Part shown: positions 51,973 through 64,000 of the stretch, piece by piece
Layout: each line of letters begins with the position of its first letter
Position numbering within the stretch: the stretch's first letter is position 1
Assembly (NCBI RefSeq): GCF_020509005.1
Contig: NC_063012.1
Location: 5,518,001 to 5,582,000 of the forward strand
DNA length: 64,000 nucleotides
Direction of reading: 5' to 3'
From: Fulvia fulva
Lineage: Eukaryota > Ascomycota > Dothideomycetes > Mycosphaerellales > Mycosphaerellaceae
The notes under the pieces: generated by a model
Database searches by the model: none
What the model was told of the DNA's origin: nothing
What the model saw: only the letters and a program-made list of their open reading frames with translations
Position numbers and translations under genes: made by a program

Positions 51973-54900
51973 AGGAGCTCCTAAGACGTTTCTACGTTTA
52001 ATACTCGGAGCGTATAGAGGGCTATCGCTAGTACTAATACCGGTACTAGTTTCGAGAGCTTTATCGAGGAAGCTATAGTTATACCGCGTTTATATATACG
52101 GTTCGAGGATTAGCGCTAGCCCGTATTAAGTTACCGGCTAATCGAGTCCGTCGAAGGTAGGCTTAGGTTTATCTAGGTATCGCTAGTAGAACGCGATTAC
52201 GAGTTCTTTATATCTAGGTAGTACGGCTAACTACTTAGCCTAGCTCCGCGTACGATCCTTATAAATAACTATATACTATATATCGTTATACCTAATCTTA
52301 GAATCTACTAGATCCTCTACTTTATATTCCTCCGATACCTAGCCTTTACGTTTAACGATTACGGGCGCTAGTAGTAGTCTACGTTATCTAGGCATCCCTT
52401 CGGTTACTACGCGGCGTAACTTACTCGTATAGAACACGTTATAGATTTGTATCCTATCGCTAAGTTCCAGTTTATACGAGCGTCTACCTACGGCCCTAAC
52501 GACTCGAAACGGTCTAAGGAACTTATAACCGAGTTTCTTACTTAGGCGTATAGTCTTAATATTACGGGTATCTAGTAGAACTATATCGTTAGGCTAGTAG
52601 GTAGGCGCTAGCGCTCGCCGAGTATTTACGGCTTTAGCCGTTCGTACTTACGTAAAAGTATATACGTCGCGTAGCTCGTCTAGGCGGTCGCGGCGTATAG
52701 ACTCGAGTACCCGCCGTATTTATACTTAAGTGTCTTATATATTATTAACTAACGCGTTAGCGGCCTCGACGTTAGGTACTTCCCGAGCTATAACTTATAG
52801 TTTAGCTAGGCTACTAAACTCTATCCGCGGGTAGCGGCTAGAGTCGGTAAAGAATAGAGTTATTCCGGTACTTATAGACTTATAATTATTAAGGGTAAAC
52901 TCGGCATCGGGTAGTAACTCGACCTAGTTATCTTGTTAATAGTTAGTATAGGCGCGGATATACTGTTCGAGTACTTAGTTTATACGTTCTAATTGCCTAT
53001 CCGTTTCTAGATAGAAGGCTATAGAAAGATTTTAGTAGATACTAAGCCTTACGTAGAGTCTACGGAAGAGCGTACTAACGAATTACGTGCCTCTATCGCT
53101 TACGAGTACCTCTAGTAGGCCGTATACGGGGAATATATACTTATAGAACAAGGTAGCGGCGTGCTTAGCGTTTAAGTTATTAGTAGGGAGTAGTCGTACG
53201 CGTTTAGTTAGTATATCGGTAACTATTATAATATATTTATAGATTAGTCTAGTATCGGGATCTTTACTAGCGGGTAGGTCGACGATAAAGTCTACTACGA
53301 TATACTTCTTTCGTAACCGGGCGTATAGTATAGGGATAGGGTGCCTTACTTTATTAGTCTTAATAGAGTCGAGCGCCTATATATTAGGTAGTATCGTACG
53401 TATCTTACGACGTTACTTACTATACTAGGCTAGAAGAGGTTTTACCTCTATAGTAGATTAAAAGTCCTTACTATAACTTAGTAGCTAGCTACTCTACTAT
53501 TATAGTATTTACGTACTATCTAGGTACGGAGGTTCTGAAAGGCTAGGATATATAAGGCTTTATCGACGTATAGTCGATCCGCGATAATTTCGTAATCTAA
53601 TACGGCGATCTTCTATTATTATAGCTATACGTTAGCAATCCCCTACTAGAGATCGGACTTTAGTTTAAGTATACGTATTGTTATAGGCCGGCTATTATAT
53701 ACTTCTATATATAGTTATTCTTTATATAACTCTGTTTACTCCCGTTCCTCTAGTAGCGTAGGTTCGTCTAACGGCTCTATACTTCCTTCGACAGGTTGCT
53801 CGTTACTAGGCGTCTCTTCGACTAGGACTCTACTATCTAGTCCCGAGTCTATATCACTACCTACCTCGGCGTCGTTTAGTTCTAGTAACGGCTATATTAC
53901 GTCTCGCTAGGCGAGGCGGGTTAATCGCCGGGGGGTAGCGATATCGCTAGTATAGTAGTCTTCTTCTTTATCGTCCGAGTCGCAAATTAATAGTACTTAA
54001 TAGTTTATTAGTAGGTCGTCCTATACTTATATAGCGAACTAAGTAACGATGTCTAGGTTATAGGGTTTTAGAATAGTCTATTATTAATACTACGTTCTAG
54101 TATCGTCTACCCCCGCCGGTATGTCCTAAGAGCGACAGGTAAGACTATCTAGTTTCGTTCCTTAGGCGCCCGGGCAATAGGTAATCTTAAAGTTGAACTA
54201 GGATAGGAACTTAGCCTCGCGTACCTAGCGCCGGTTAAGCTACTTAGTAGTTATAAAGTACTTAAGATTACGGTAATCGGTAAGTACCCGAACTAGCTTA
54301 TCGTCTATAGCGCCGATAAGTTCCGGTTACTATACCTCGAACGCCTTAACGATAGCTAGTAGCTCTTTGTCGTAAATATCGTAGTTATATTCTTACGGAC
54401 TAAGCTTCTTCGAGTAGAACGCTACGGGTCTAAGGACGCCGTTAATTATCTATAATAGTACCCCTATATTGACCTAGTTACTAGAGTCTATTTCTACCTA
54501 AATCTGCTCGCCTAGTTAATAATAGGCTAGTATACCTACTTGGCTAAAGCGCTACTTAAGTTTCTTAAAGGCTATATTATACTATTAGGTCTATACGAAG
54601 GGTAGCTTCTTAACTACCTTGCCGTCGACTTTACTCTTTTTACCTATCTTCGTAAGGTCTATAAGGTACGCGGTTACTTTAGAGAAGGCGTAGATAAACT
54701 TCCTATAGAATCTAGTAAAGCTAAGGAACGTAAGAACGTCCTTAACGTTACGAGGCACCTCCTAGTTTATAATAGCTTTAATCTTTATAGGGTCTATCTT
54801 AACGCCCTCCGTCGTAATAATAAGGCCTAGGTATTTAATTCATTTAACGTAGAATTTATACTTATCAATATCTACTAGTAGCCGTATATCTCGTAGTCTA

Positions 54901-55092
54901 TATAGGACCTTTCGTACGTAAGCTCTATAATTATCTAAGGAGCCGTCCGTATAAATTAGGGCGTTATCGAGGTATACTATAGCGAAGTCGTCTAGGAATT
55001 CTCGGAGGATATCGTTAATCTTACGCTACTAACTACTAGAGCTATTATAGAGGCCGAACGGAAGGACCTTAAACTAGTATAACTTATATATA
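51973..55092 (-). pseudogene. Chromovirus pol relic: reverse transcriptase (5'-truncated), RNase H, integrase, chromodomain
   Basis: Minus-strand reading with TAG as former Gln/Trp. It starts inside the reverse transcriptase at FKVLPFGLYN, followed by DDFAIVYLDNALIYT (one catalytic Asp lost by RIP-type change). Then come RNase H (VAFYSKKLSPQEYNYDIYDK near 54,400) and an integrase with VSDRGT near 53,080. A chromodomain-like tail lies at about 52,330-52,150 (VEDLVDSKIRYNDI, then ELVITFYQRY). The part encoding the reverse-transcriptase N-terminus, protease and gag is absent; in its place, directly at 55,093, begins an LTR of the same family in opposite orientation. Confidence 0.85.
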
Positions 55093-55290
55093 TATTACGG
55101 GATAGTCCTTTTTACAAACTACCTTATAATATAGTATCGTTAGCCGTACGCCTACGCGCTAGCGGCCGCTAGTACCCGCTAGCTCGATTCGCGCGACTTT
55201 ATCTTCTCGCGCTTCTCGCGCTCTCTTAGATAGCTCGCGTAACTATAAATGTCTTTGTCCGACCCTATTATAGTACTCTCGCCCGTAATA
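55093..55290 (+). repeat. 5' LTR of the plus-strand chromovirus part
   Basis: 198 bp, inverted relative to 51,756-51,952. Its outer terminus (TATTACGGG) is joined directly to reverse-transcriptase coding sequence of the opposed relic. GTTAGTTACGCC just inside the LTR could be a RIP-altered TGG-type primer-binding site. Confidence 0.88.
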
Positions 55291-57755
55291 GTTAGTTACG
55301 CCTACCTACGAGTAGAGAGCTAATCTCTACGTACGATACCGAGACCGTACGAGACAACACGATAGTACTAGACCGTACGATCAATTCGCGATAATAGAGA
55401 ACGCCGACGAGGCCTCTCGACGCCCTCCCCTACGACCTTTAAGTATACGACCTACCGCCGCTACTTAGCGATAGTAGTACCTATATTGTACGCCCTCTAT
55501 CTTAGCCGAGTTGCTAACCGGAGACCCTTAGAGCCTAGAACTTTAGAACTAGCTTAACTTAATCCTTAGCGATAGTAAATATCCGGACCGCGTAAGTTAG
55601 ATATAGTATAAGTTAGGAAATAGAATAGATAGGGATATACCGCCGTTCGGCATAGATAGGTCTACTCTCTCTTATCTTTATATACCCGATTTATAAATTC
55701 TTATAACTAATAATACGCCTTAGTCTTTAATAAAATACGAGGGTAGTAGGGTAGAGGGTAAGAAGCTAGTACGACTAGATATCGAAGACACTCGTCTCTC
55801 GTCTTACGAGGACGATAGTAAAGGTATCGACTTTATATAGTTTATTAATAGTATATCGCCTCCTCGTATAGACTAGATCAACTTCGACGATATAGACTTC
55901 GAGTACGATCTAATAAACTATAAGATCGCCGATACCGAAGCATTTAAGAGGGTAGTTACCTTACGGCCTAATACTATATATCTTAAAGTTAAGAGCACTA
56001 TAGATAGGTACGCCTACTAGAAGGTTATACTCGACTACTCCCGAGCCTAGGTACGACGCTATCGCGAGGAACGCGATTAAGTCGATACTAAACTCGCGAA
56101 GCTCTAAGAAGAATATAATGTCATCTTCGAAGACCGATAGGATATAGCGACCGAGCGAGATAAGATATAAGCCGATACTATAATATATTAGACATCCTAG
56201 GAAGATACTAAGGCCCGTATCTAGATACTATAAATAGCCTTAGACGACGCCGTAACTAAGGAACACTATAAGAAGATTACTAATAAGCTAGTAGGCTATA
56301 TTAATACTACTAATAGCTATCTCGAGTAAGTAGAGGACGAAGTCGACTAACTTAAGGCTAAGATGATATAGTAGGACACTAAGATCTTGTAACTTAAGAC
56401 ATAAGCCCGGCTTACCGCCTTACTAAGCGAGCGAGACCGCCCGCTTACTTTCCCTAAGTAGTTACGACCCTAGTAATAGCCGTAGTAGTAAGAATAATAG
56501 ACTACTAGTCTAGAAGAATTCCTATAAGCCGGTACCCGTCGTTCTTAGACTCTAGTAGGTAGCGGCTATCGGGCCCGTACCTATAACCGTACTACCCGCG
56601 CCGGTTCTCTCGTACCCTTAGTAGCCCGTACTAATAATACTACGATATTCGCCGCCTAAACCGACTAACGTTTCCCCTATCCTAAAGAGTTCGATAACTT
56701 AGGCGAGCTCTCCTATATCGACTAGAAAGAGAGCTATAAGGACTCTATCGCGGTACGATATACTATATAAACACCTTACCTTAATATCTTTAACTACGTT
56801 AAGCGTTATACTCTCGGTACCTCTAGGGATATTATCCGTACGGCTATCGAGAACGACGAATAGGTAAGCCTCGAGGATATATAGGACGAGTTAGACGACA
56901 ACTTCGGTAAGAATCCTCGAGATATTAAGCTTAAGGCTAGACACGACCTATACTAGCTAAAGTAGAAGTACGGCTAGGAGTTTAGTAAATATATCGTCGA
57001 ATACCGCCGCCTTAGCGCTAAGGCCGGTAACCCTATAGTATCGTACGAGCTATAGATTAGCCTAAACGAGTTCTAGATAAAGAAGATAGAGGACCACTAG
57101 CTTATAGACCCCGTTAGCTAGTTTATTCGTATCGCTAAAGATAAAGAAGAGGTATATAATACCGTAAAAAGTATATATAGTAAGAGGGATAAGGATAAGG
57201 ATATCTAGTAAGGCGGTAACGGGCGTCGTAGTAGTTAAGGACAAGGCTAATAGGGCTTTAGACAATAGAGCGCTAGTATAGTACTACGAGCCGCGCCGCC
57301 TACTATAAACAAGACGCTTACGGTCTCTACGCGTACCTAGAACGCTAGCCCGGCCGTACGCCTTATCCCCTAGCGTTATACTATACTACCTAAGCTTACC
57401 GACGAACTCCGCGACCGGCTACGCTAGTAAGGCCGTTACTTCCGCTGTCGTGAACCTAGATATACCGGCCTCGACCCCGTATATATTCTTTATAACTCCC
57501 GCGGTAAGTAGCGTACCGGCGACGTTAACCGCGAGACACCTATCGCTCTTAACGCTATAACCGACGCGCTAGCCCTCTAGATCGAAGTACTACCCGTTTA
57601 GGGAAATGCCTAGCTCCTTAGTACCGTCGCGCTAAAGGAGTAATATACGAATCTACGAATTATAAACACGAAGAATAAGACTACGAGATATATACCTAAG
57701 AGGAAGAATATCTATATATAGTAATAGCTAAGGGTAATACCTATACACCTATATA
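55291..57755 (+). pseudogene. Chromovirus gag relic
   Basis: Plus-strand coding relic from about 55,620, read with TAG as former Gln/Trp. It has an acidic N-terminal region, a coiled coil (about 56,040-56,420), a capsid-like retrotransposon gag segment (YPKEFDNLGELSY; QEFSKYIVEYRRLSAKAGN near 56,970) and, near 57,420-57,475, a zinc-knuckle remnant (YFRCREPRYTGLDP, ancestrally CFRC...GH-type). After this the frame passes into the protease linker and is interrupted by the LINE. Confidence 0.75.
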
Positions 57756-57769
57756 TATATAACTAAGGT
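57756..57769 (+). repeat. Left target-site duplication of the nested LINE
   Basis: TATATAACTAAGGT, repeated exactly at 60,209-60,222. Confidence 0.88.
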
Positions 57770-60208
57770 GGTCGACGACGAGAATTACCTATACGTGGTG
57801 TCGGCTACGAACCTCTCGTCTAGCTACGAGAGAGCCAAGTATTCTCACGCTAGAGCGTCGTAGGCGCGACGGGCGCGTAACGTAGGCGAAGCCGCGGCGA
57901 ATAGAGGACTACTAGCAAAACGGGTATGAAAACTATCCGACGAGCGTGTACTCGTGTCGGGAGCGAGTCCCTCTTCTTTCTACGTGTAAGAAGGGCGCGG
58001 AACCGTGGCCTATACGCTCGACAGGACACCTCTAGTATAAGTACAGAATTTTCACCTCCGGAGACCGTAAACCGAGCGGGCTAAGCGACGAACATTAGAC
58101 GAGCGGACTACAGAACAACAACTGAGCGGACTATATAACGGCGTCGAGCGGACTACGAAACAATCTGGTGTTTACTAGCGGGCAATGCGGTAGGTAGGTA
58201 GACACGCGACGAAGCCTATAAGGGCCTATTAAACACCTAGTATAGGAACGAGGGTTTTGCCTAAGGCACTGCCTGTCCCGCTACACAACGCACCTAGTCT
58301 AATATAGTAGATTGCGACGAGGAAAAGACGATAGCCTAAGCAAGGAAAAGACGGCTATTAGGACGGGGAAAAGACGTATAATATAAGTGGATTAGTTCTA
58401 TAATCGGGGAGGATCGAGGGCAGGGTAATAAGGAACTTCATATTAGTTAGTAGGTGGAAACGTAAGGAGTACGCTACCCGGCGTGGTGTGTGCCCCGAGC
58501 AAACCTACGAGGTATAGACGGCCGCTTTCTAGAGATAGGCTACGGTAACGCGAAGGGCGTCAAAACCTAGGGCGTAGTGTATACTAGTAGCGACGGCTAA
58601 CACTATCTATATAGCCCGAGAGGACGGATGCGCATGTCGGTCAATAGAGAGCACTAAAGGGCTTAGGCCTATAGAGGTGGATATTGGCTTAAGGAGCAAA
58701 TAGGGAGGGAGGGCGTAGAGGGAAGCTTTTGCTCCGGGCTAACCTCTCGAAACGAGGCTACACGGTAGTACTAGATAAGTAGGAAAGCGCGGTTAAGACT
58801 TGTCACCTTATCTCGTAGCTAGCTTGCTAAATACGATTCCTTCCTTACTACGAGGACTAGGCTAGGAGGTACGGGGCTCGGTTTGCCCTAGAAAAGTACA
58901 ATCTGATACACTTTACGCGCCGGCCACGGTTCTATAATATGTAAGCTTCTATCTAGATATAGGGGCACACGACTAACCCGGCAAATCAGCTTAGGATCCT
59001 CGGACTATAGGTAGACCCGGCGCTACGGTAGAGGAAGCACGTATAGGCAATATTACGGAAAGCTAAACAGAATATAGCATCATACTAGAGGCTCACTACG
59101 TCTATATAGGGGGCGGACTTCCGGTAGTCACGACTTCTATATACGGCTATTATACGGCCAGTCCTTACCTATAGTAGCCAAGTGTAGTCCTTAGGCGAGA
59201 GGGCCTACCTATCGAAGGGACTCGTCGCGCCGCTAGCGAAGATCCAAAACCAATGCCTAAGGAAGGTCACCGGGGTATATAAGTCGATACTAACGAGGAT
59301 GCTTAAGCACGAGACCGCTATACCGCCGATCGACCTATATATCTAGGGACTACGGACCTCCTACTTAGGCAAGTCGGCACAGTACCTAGTATAGAAGGTC
59401 ATCGCTAGTACAGTCGTAAGGGCCCGCGAATTAGTACTAGCGTATAGGGGCATTCGACCCGGAAACGAGCCGAACTACCGGGTAAGGGACGAATAGCTAG
59501 CAATATAATAGGAAGGTAAGAAATCGTTTATAGAGCAACTATAGAAAGAGAGGTAGAACAACTAGGTTATAGGGCATAGTGGACGCCCTTAGCTAGCGGG
59601 ACAACCTAAGGAATAGTTAGCTACAAAATCCGCGGTCAAGCACCCCCCGAAGCTTATCTACTACCGCCTTACGAGGGCATAGAGTAGTATAGCAACCTAA
59701 CTACGAAGCGAATACATCGGCCTCTAGGGGTACCTATTATAGAGGAAGGTTCTAGGATACACGAATACTAGCTGCCCCTACGGCTATCGCTCCTAGAACG
59801 TACGGTACGTACTCCTCGTCTGTCCGAGATAGTCGCTAGGAAGGGGGGAGTAGATAGCAAAGGCGAGGAACCGGACGATTAGGGTACTTCTTAACAACGC
59901 TAAGGACCTACGGCGTATTACGAACTAGATACTAGAGAAGGGCTAGCTAGAACAGTACCGCCTAGTAGGAACAGTATAGGAAGAGAGGACACGACGTAGC
60001 GCGACGAGACCGGCTAGGAGCGGGGGCTAACGGGGTAGTGACATAGACTACGTACGTTTAGAGGGAAAGCTAAACTAGACAAGGAGTAGTCGGGGGCGGG
60101 AAGGGTTTTCACCTATTCGGGTTTCCCTTTGTACATAACAATAGATATATACCTATATAGGCCGGATAGGGTCCTAGAATAGGGGAATGACAAATCTATC
60201 TATCTATC
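57770..60208 (+). mobile_element. RIP-damaged Tad1-like LINE nested in the chromovirus
   Basis: About 2.44 kb flanked by a 14-bp target duplication and ending in an ATCT-repeat tail (60,195-60,208). Reading TAG as former Gln/Trp, the plus strand encodes the part following the reverse-transcriptase core (YGARFALEKYNLIHFTRR near 58,860; AIIRPVLTY near 59,150) and the C-terminal CPYGYRSQNVRYVLLVC zinc motif near 59,780. The corresponding parts of the left LINE are clearly related but diverged, so this is another family member. Upstream of about 58,800 I could not place the core reverse transcriptase; the copy is probably 5'-truncated or rearranged. Confidence 0.82.
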
Positions 60209-60222
60209 TATATAACTAAGGT
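60209..60222 (+). repeat. Right target-site duplication of the nested LINE
   Basis: Second copy of TATATAACTAAGGT, directly after the ATCT tail; the chromovirus frame resumes here. Confidence 0.88.
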
Positions 60223-61077
60223 ATAGAAAGTATATAGTATATACTAGTACTATAACTAGTATATTAGGTAGAAGAGCAAACGTACTCACCCTCTCTAATA
60301 CTAGCGCCTCCTCTAAGTTTATTAACCTAAGATTCGTTCGCGTAAACAAAGTCACTACCTTCAAGCTAGAAAGGCTAAGACGCCTACGTATAGCTAACGG
60401 AGCGGCTATACGACTACTCGAAGTAGTACTAATAGACGTTACTATCGGTAGCTATACTAGTTAAGAGCTATACTACGTTACTAACCTCGATAAGTACGAC
60501 CTAGTACTAGGTATCTCCTAGCTTAAAGAACATGACCCTTCGTATAGCTTTAAACATAAGACACTTAGCTTCGACAAGCCTACCTACTACTAATATTTTT
60601 ACTAGAACGGCATGCCTTATACGATTATAATAGAAGCCGATAATAGTAAGCCTAAGGCGCCGAAACTAGTATTACCCGAGCTAGAACCCGATATCTGTTT
60701 TATTAGCGCCGACGCCTATTATCGTATAGTAAAGCGAGCCTAGGAGCGATAAGACTAGCTAGACGCTAATAAGCTCTTCGTACTATAGCCGGAGGATTTC
60801 GACAACGAGGAGTATACCTCTACCTTTGCTATATTACTAGATAATTTAGAAATCTTTATAAATAAGAACAAGATATAGGACCCGAAGGCTAAGCTACCGC
60901 CCGAATATTACGACCTAGCCGACGCCTTTAGATATAAGAGCGAGTTTAAGCTACCTAAGTATAGCCCGTCCAACTATACGATCAACTTGAAACTAGGACT
61001 AGAAGCGTAGCGACCCTATAAGAAGGCTTTTAGTATAAACCCGGATTAGCTAGTAGTCGTCAAGAAATTCACTAAGA
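60223..61077 (+). pseudogene. Chromovirus protease and pol linker relic
   Basis: Continues the gag-pol frame after the nested LINE. Aspartyl-protease marks are KFINLRFVRVNKV and, near 60,500, KYDLVLGISQLKEHDP (ancestrally GIPWLKEHDP). The linker to the reverse transcriptase follows (LPPEYYDLADAF near 60,900, INLKLGLEAQRPY near 60,995). The frame ends where the right-hand LINE begins, just before the reverse transcriptase would start. Confidence 0.78.
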
Positions 61078-64000
61078 ATAGATAGATAGATAGATGATTC
61101 ATTTACCCGTTATGGTGCCCTCCGGCCTATACGGGTTTATGTCTATATATGTTACTACATAAGGTAGGAAACCTGTTCCTAGGTAAAAACCTCCTCTCCT
61201 TCTCTAATAGCTTCCTTGCTATGAGTTCTCAGTTTTCCTTCCATTAGGGTGCACTAGTGTCATGGTGGTTAGCCTCTGACTACCTTGTCTATTACCCTGG
61301 AGTTGTCCCCCTCTTCCTGCTCTCCTCCTCCTTCTTTCTCTCCTCAATCCATCTCTCTATTTCCCTAGTAAGAGAGAACTACTCCAAAAATCCTTAGTGG
61401 ATGATCCACCTTGTAATTCTCTAGAGGTCTCCCTTATTGCTGATCATGGCTTAGAAGTTTCTGTTCCTTGCCCTTGCCCTCCATTCACCTCTCCCTATAC
61501 TCCATTCTTTGCAAACCAGAAGTCTATGTTCGACATTCTAGGACAGGTAGCCGTATAGGCAACTCTTGTCTTCGATACCTGGGACTTTTCTCTGATGCAG
61601 GTATGCCCTGACTCCGATGTGTTCAGAGCGGATTTGTATTGCTATGCTTGCTTCTGACCTGGTCAGGTCTGAGTACAGTAGGTAGTTGTGGCTACCAAAC
61701 TGTTAGAGTGCCTTTAGGGTTCCTGGCCTCTGTGGGGTTCTTGTCCATTCAGTCTTCTAGAGGAGTCCTGCCATCCTTTCAGCTAGAGACTGTTGCTTCT
61801 TCCCTTGGCTGGCTACTGATCCTCTCCCTTGAGCCCTTCTGTCCTGTTCCTACTAGGCTAGGTGCAGCTGTTCTGTTAGTTCTTTGAACTTCTGCAGGTC
61901 CTGCTGCTTCTGTGGGGCTAGATTGGGTCTTGCTTGTCTGTGCCTTCTTGTGCACTGGCTCCTGATTTTGTTGACTACCTTCTGGATTACTAGCTAGGCT
62001 AGGTATGTAGACGTCTTTCCTGCATACTGGTATCTCAACCCTTGAAGGTAGAGCTTGGCTAGTGGGGAGCCAGACTCCATTTCGACCACCCTTATTAGAG
62101 TTGACTTGTATGCTCCAAGCACCTTTTTGAGATAGGAGGCTTGGGCTCTGCTGATAGGATCTGCAATTCTCTTTGGGATCTTGTCTTGGGCTGACTAGAT
62201 CTGGGCTCTATATAGCATGGCTGGCTTCACAATGGCCTTGTACATAACCTTTGCTTTCGCAAATGTGGCTCCCTATGTGGAGGCTATAAGCCTGTCAATT
62301 GATTACCTGTTGTTGTCTGCTCTTGCCTGTGCTTTCTTGACCTGTGGTCCCCAGCTGAGCTTTGGATCCAGCTATATTCCTAGCACCCTTAATTCACTTG
62401 AGGGTTCTGTTGTGTGTCCCTGAATAGTGATTGGGGCTTGCATATTGTGTCTGTTTCTAGCTCTACTGAAGTGGATGAGTTGATACTTCTCTGGGGCAAC
62501 TCTGGCTCGTCGAGGCTAGGATGTTTGTGTCATCCACAAACCCTGAGGCTGATGTGTTTCTGGAGTTTAGCTTTGCTAGCAGGTCTGCTATAAAGAGGAG
62601 AAACAGGATTAGAGACATTGTTGATCCCTATGGGATTCCTATCTCTGTAGGCATACTGTTAGATTTGTATCTGCCCAGTCTTAGTCTTGTAGTTCTGCCT
62701 CTAAGGAAGGACTAGATAAACTAGACTGTCCAGTTAGGGATAGCCTTCTGTTTCAGGATGTGGATCAGCCTCTAGTGTGAGACATTGTCAAAGGCTCCTA
62801 ATATGTCCAGTGAGAGGAGTGTGGCTGCTTTGTTGTTCCTAAAGTGCTATAGGGTCTTGATCTGCTCTGTGATAAGTTCTACAGCTGTTAGTGTTGGTCT
62901 TTGTTTCCTGCCTCCTATCTGTTCTTTAGGAAGGATTCTATGTTCTTCAGCTAGGTTTGTCAGCCTTTCTGCTATGATCTTTTCCAGGAGTTTGCCTAGT
63001 GTATTGAGCAAGGCAATAGGTCTGTATGCCTTTAGCTTTATGTAGTCCTCTTTCTGTAGTTTTCTTAAGACTACAGTCAGTGACTCCTTGAAGTGTTTAG
63101 GGCAGTGTCCTTAGGCTATACACTATAAAAAGATGTTTGACAGTGCAGGGGAGATCTGGTCCTTGTATGTCTTGATGAACAAGTTTGGAATCCTATCTGG
63201 TCCTAGGGCCTTGTTTCCTGACAGTCTCTTAATGATGCTCTTGATCTCTCCCTCTCCCACTGTGCAGGATTGCTCTAGTAGTGTTGGATACATACTGCCC
63301 TCCAGATCCTGCAGGTCAGCTTCTACCTGTGTGCCAAAGAAATGTTTCCCTAATGCCTGTGCCTTTCCTGGGAGAGTGTGTTGGATTACTCCTTCCTGGT
63401 CTTCAATGTTTAGAAACTGGGGCAGCATGTTTCTGTCCTGTGTGGGTTGTCTTGCCCACTTTGCTAGTTTCTACATCTTCTTAGGATTCTGGGTAATGGA
63501 TCCAACTGTTGACCTCCACTCCAGCATCTTGTCCCTCTTGATCTGGGCCTTCTTGTCTCTGGTTGCCTGGTTGTATCTGTCCTATGCTTCTTGGGAGTGA
63601 CTCTGGGTAAGGGCTCTCCTGGCCTGCCTGGCTGCCTTGACCTTCTCTGAGCATTCCTTTGTCGAGAATGGCTTCTGGTACAGTGACTGTTTCTTTTCTC
63701 TAGTGTGGGCTGCTGCAGTTTCCTGTATTGTTCTAACCAGTTCTGCCACTGCTTAGTCTATGTCTAAGGCTGTTTCCAGTCTCCTGGTCTCTAGTCCAGC
63801 TAGCTTCTGTTCTAGGTCTTGTCTGATCTGTTCCTAGTTGGCTGCCTTCCAGGCCAGCTGAGGTTCTAGGTCTCCTTCCTGCTGTGTCTGTGTTTCAAAC
63901 TCCACCTGAATTAGGAGGTGATCTGATGAGGACTCGAAGTCCTGGTTAACCCAGCATCTGGTGACCTTCTGCTGCAGGTCATGTGATGCAAAGCACAGGT
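61078..64000 (-). mobile_element. Tad1-like LINE, right copy, inverted, lightly RIP-mutated
   Basis: Reverse-complement homologue of the left LINE; window position 64,000 corresponds to left position 167. The ATCT tail is at 61,078-61,095. Differences from the left copy are mainly C-to-T in CpA context on either strand, plus a deletion of about 70 bp near 62,509. CA and TG remain common, so RIP is partial. The 5' end lies beyond the window. Confidence 0.92.
61270..64000 (-). pseudogene. LINE endonuclease-reverse transcriptase ORF, right copy, broken
   Basis: The same protein as in the left copy but interrupted by many TAG codons at former Trp/Gln sites and by the deletion directly after the reverse-transcriptase FVDD motif. 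Open stretches remain, for example 63,123-63,428 with LSGNKALGPDRIPN, where Pro-to-Leu and Gly-to-Arg changes are RIP-type. It cannot encode an active protein. Confidence 0.88.

Larger units (their letters stand above)
55093..61077 (+). mobile_element. Plus-strand part of the second chromovirus: 5' LTR, gag, protease
   Basis: The same family as the minus-strand pol relic, in opposite orientation. It carries LTR (55,093-55,290), gag (about 55,620-57,755) and, after a nested LINE, the protease and pol linker (60,223-61,075). It is cut at 61,077 by the 3' end of the right-hand LINE. The reverse transcriptase and everything downstream would be expected beyond 64,000 if the LINE simply inserted here. 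Confidence 0.82.

Noticed and set aside
57062..57265. 67-codon minus-strand open frame
   Set aside because: Antisense to the gag relic; hydrophobic composition is a by-product of the base skew.

Overview
The window looks like a filamentous ascomycete (Pezizomycotina) chromosome segment, probably a dothideomycete. The grounds are short 49-255 bp GT-AG introns with CTGAC/CTAAC branch sites, a six-exon EF-1alpha gene, CpA-directed RIP damage (TpA-rich, CpA/TpG-poor, CpG retained) confined to repeats, and a repeated intron resembling the introner-like elements described in Dothideomycetes. The class-level placement is inference.

The layout has three parts. Positions 1-15,590 are a nested transposon block. 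It starts with a nearly unmutated Tad1-like LINE (1-3,160, plus strand). Then comes a heavily RIP-damaged block carrying a Gypsy RNase H-integrase relic and two unrecognised minus-strand coding relics, split by a complete chromovirus (5,895-12,645, 196-bp LTRs, 5-bp target duplication). Positions 15,600-50,450 are a gene island with ordinary base composition. Positions 50,510-64,000 are a second transposon block: an inverted-repeat derivative of a pogo/Fot1 element with TA duplications, two oppositely oriented parts of a second chromovirus family, a LINE nested in one of them with a 14-bp target duplication, and a second copy of the terminal LINE in inverse orientation.

The island encodes mostly housekeeping proteins: a large low-complexity fungal protein, a glycine-zipper protein, the tRNA-Ser 2'-O-methyltransferase Trm44, glucosamine-6-phosphate N-acetyltransferase Gna1, an RGS protein with three membrane segments, Rrg9 and Sls1 (both mitochondrial, divergent from one short promoter), EF-1alpha, tRNA adenosine deaminase Tad1, a nine-exon DHA1-type MFS transporter, a SAM methyltransferase, a BTB protein, ESCRT-I Vps37 and a TMF/Sgm1-like golgin (also divergent), and an HhH-fold nuclear-looking protein. 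Functional themes recur (tRNA modification, translation, mitochondrial gene expression, vesicle traffic), but I see no biosynthetic or defence cluster. The most unusual items are the introner-like intron in the MFS gene with a second copy 9.5 kb away, the pogo inverted repeat at the island edge, the opposed chromovirus parts, and the strongly unequal RIP load among related LINEs.
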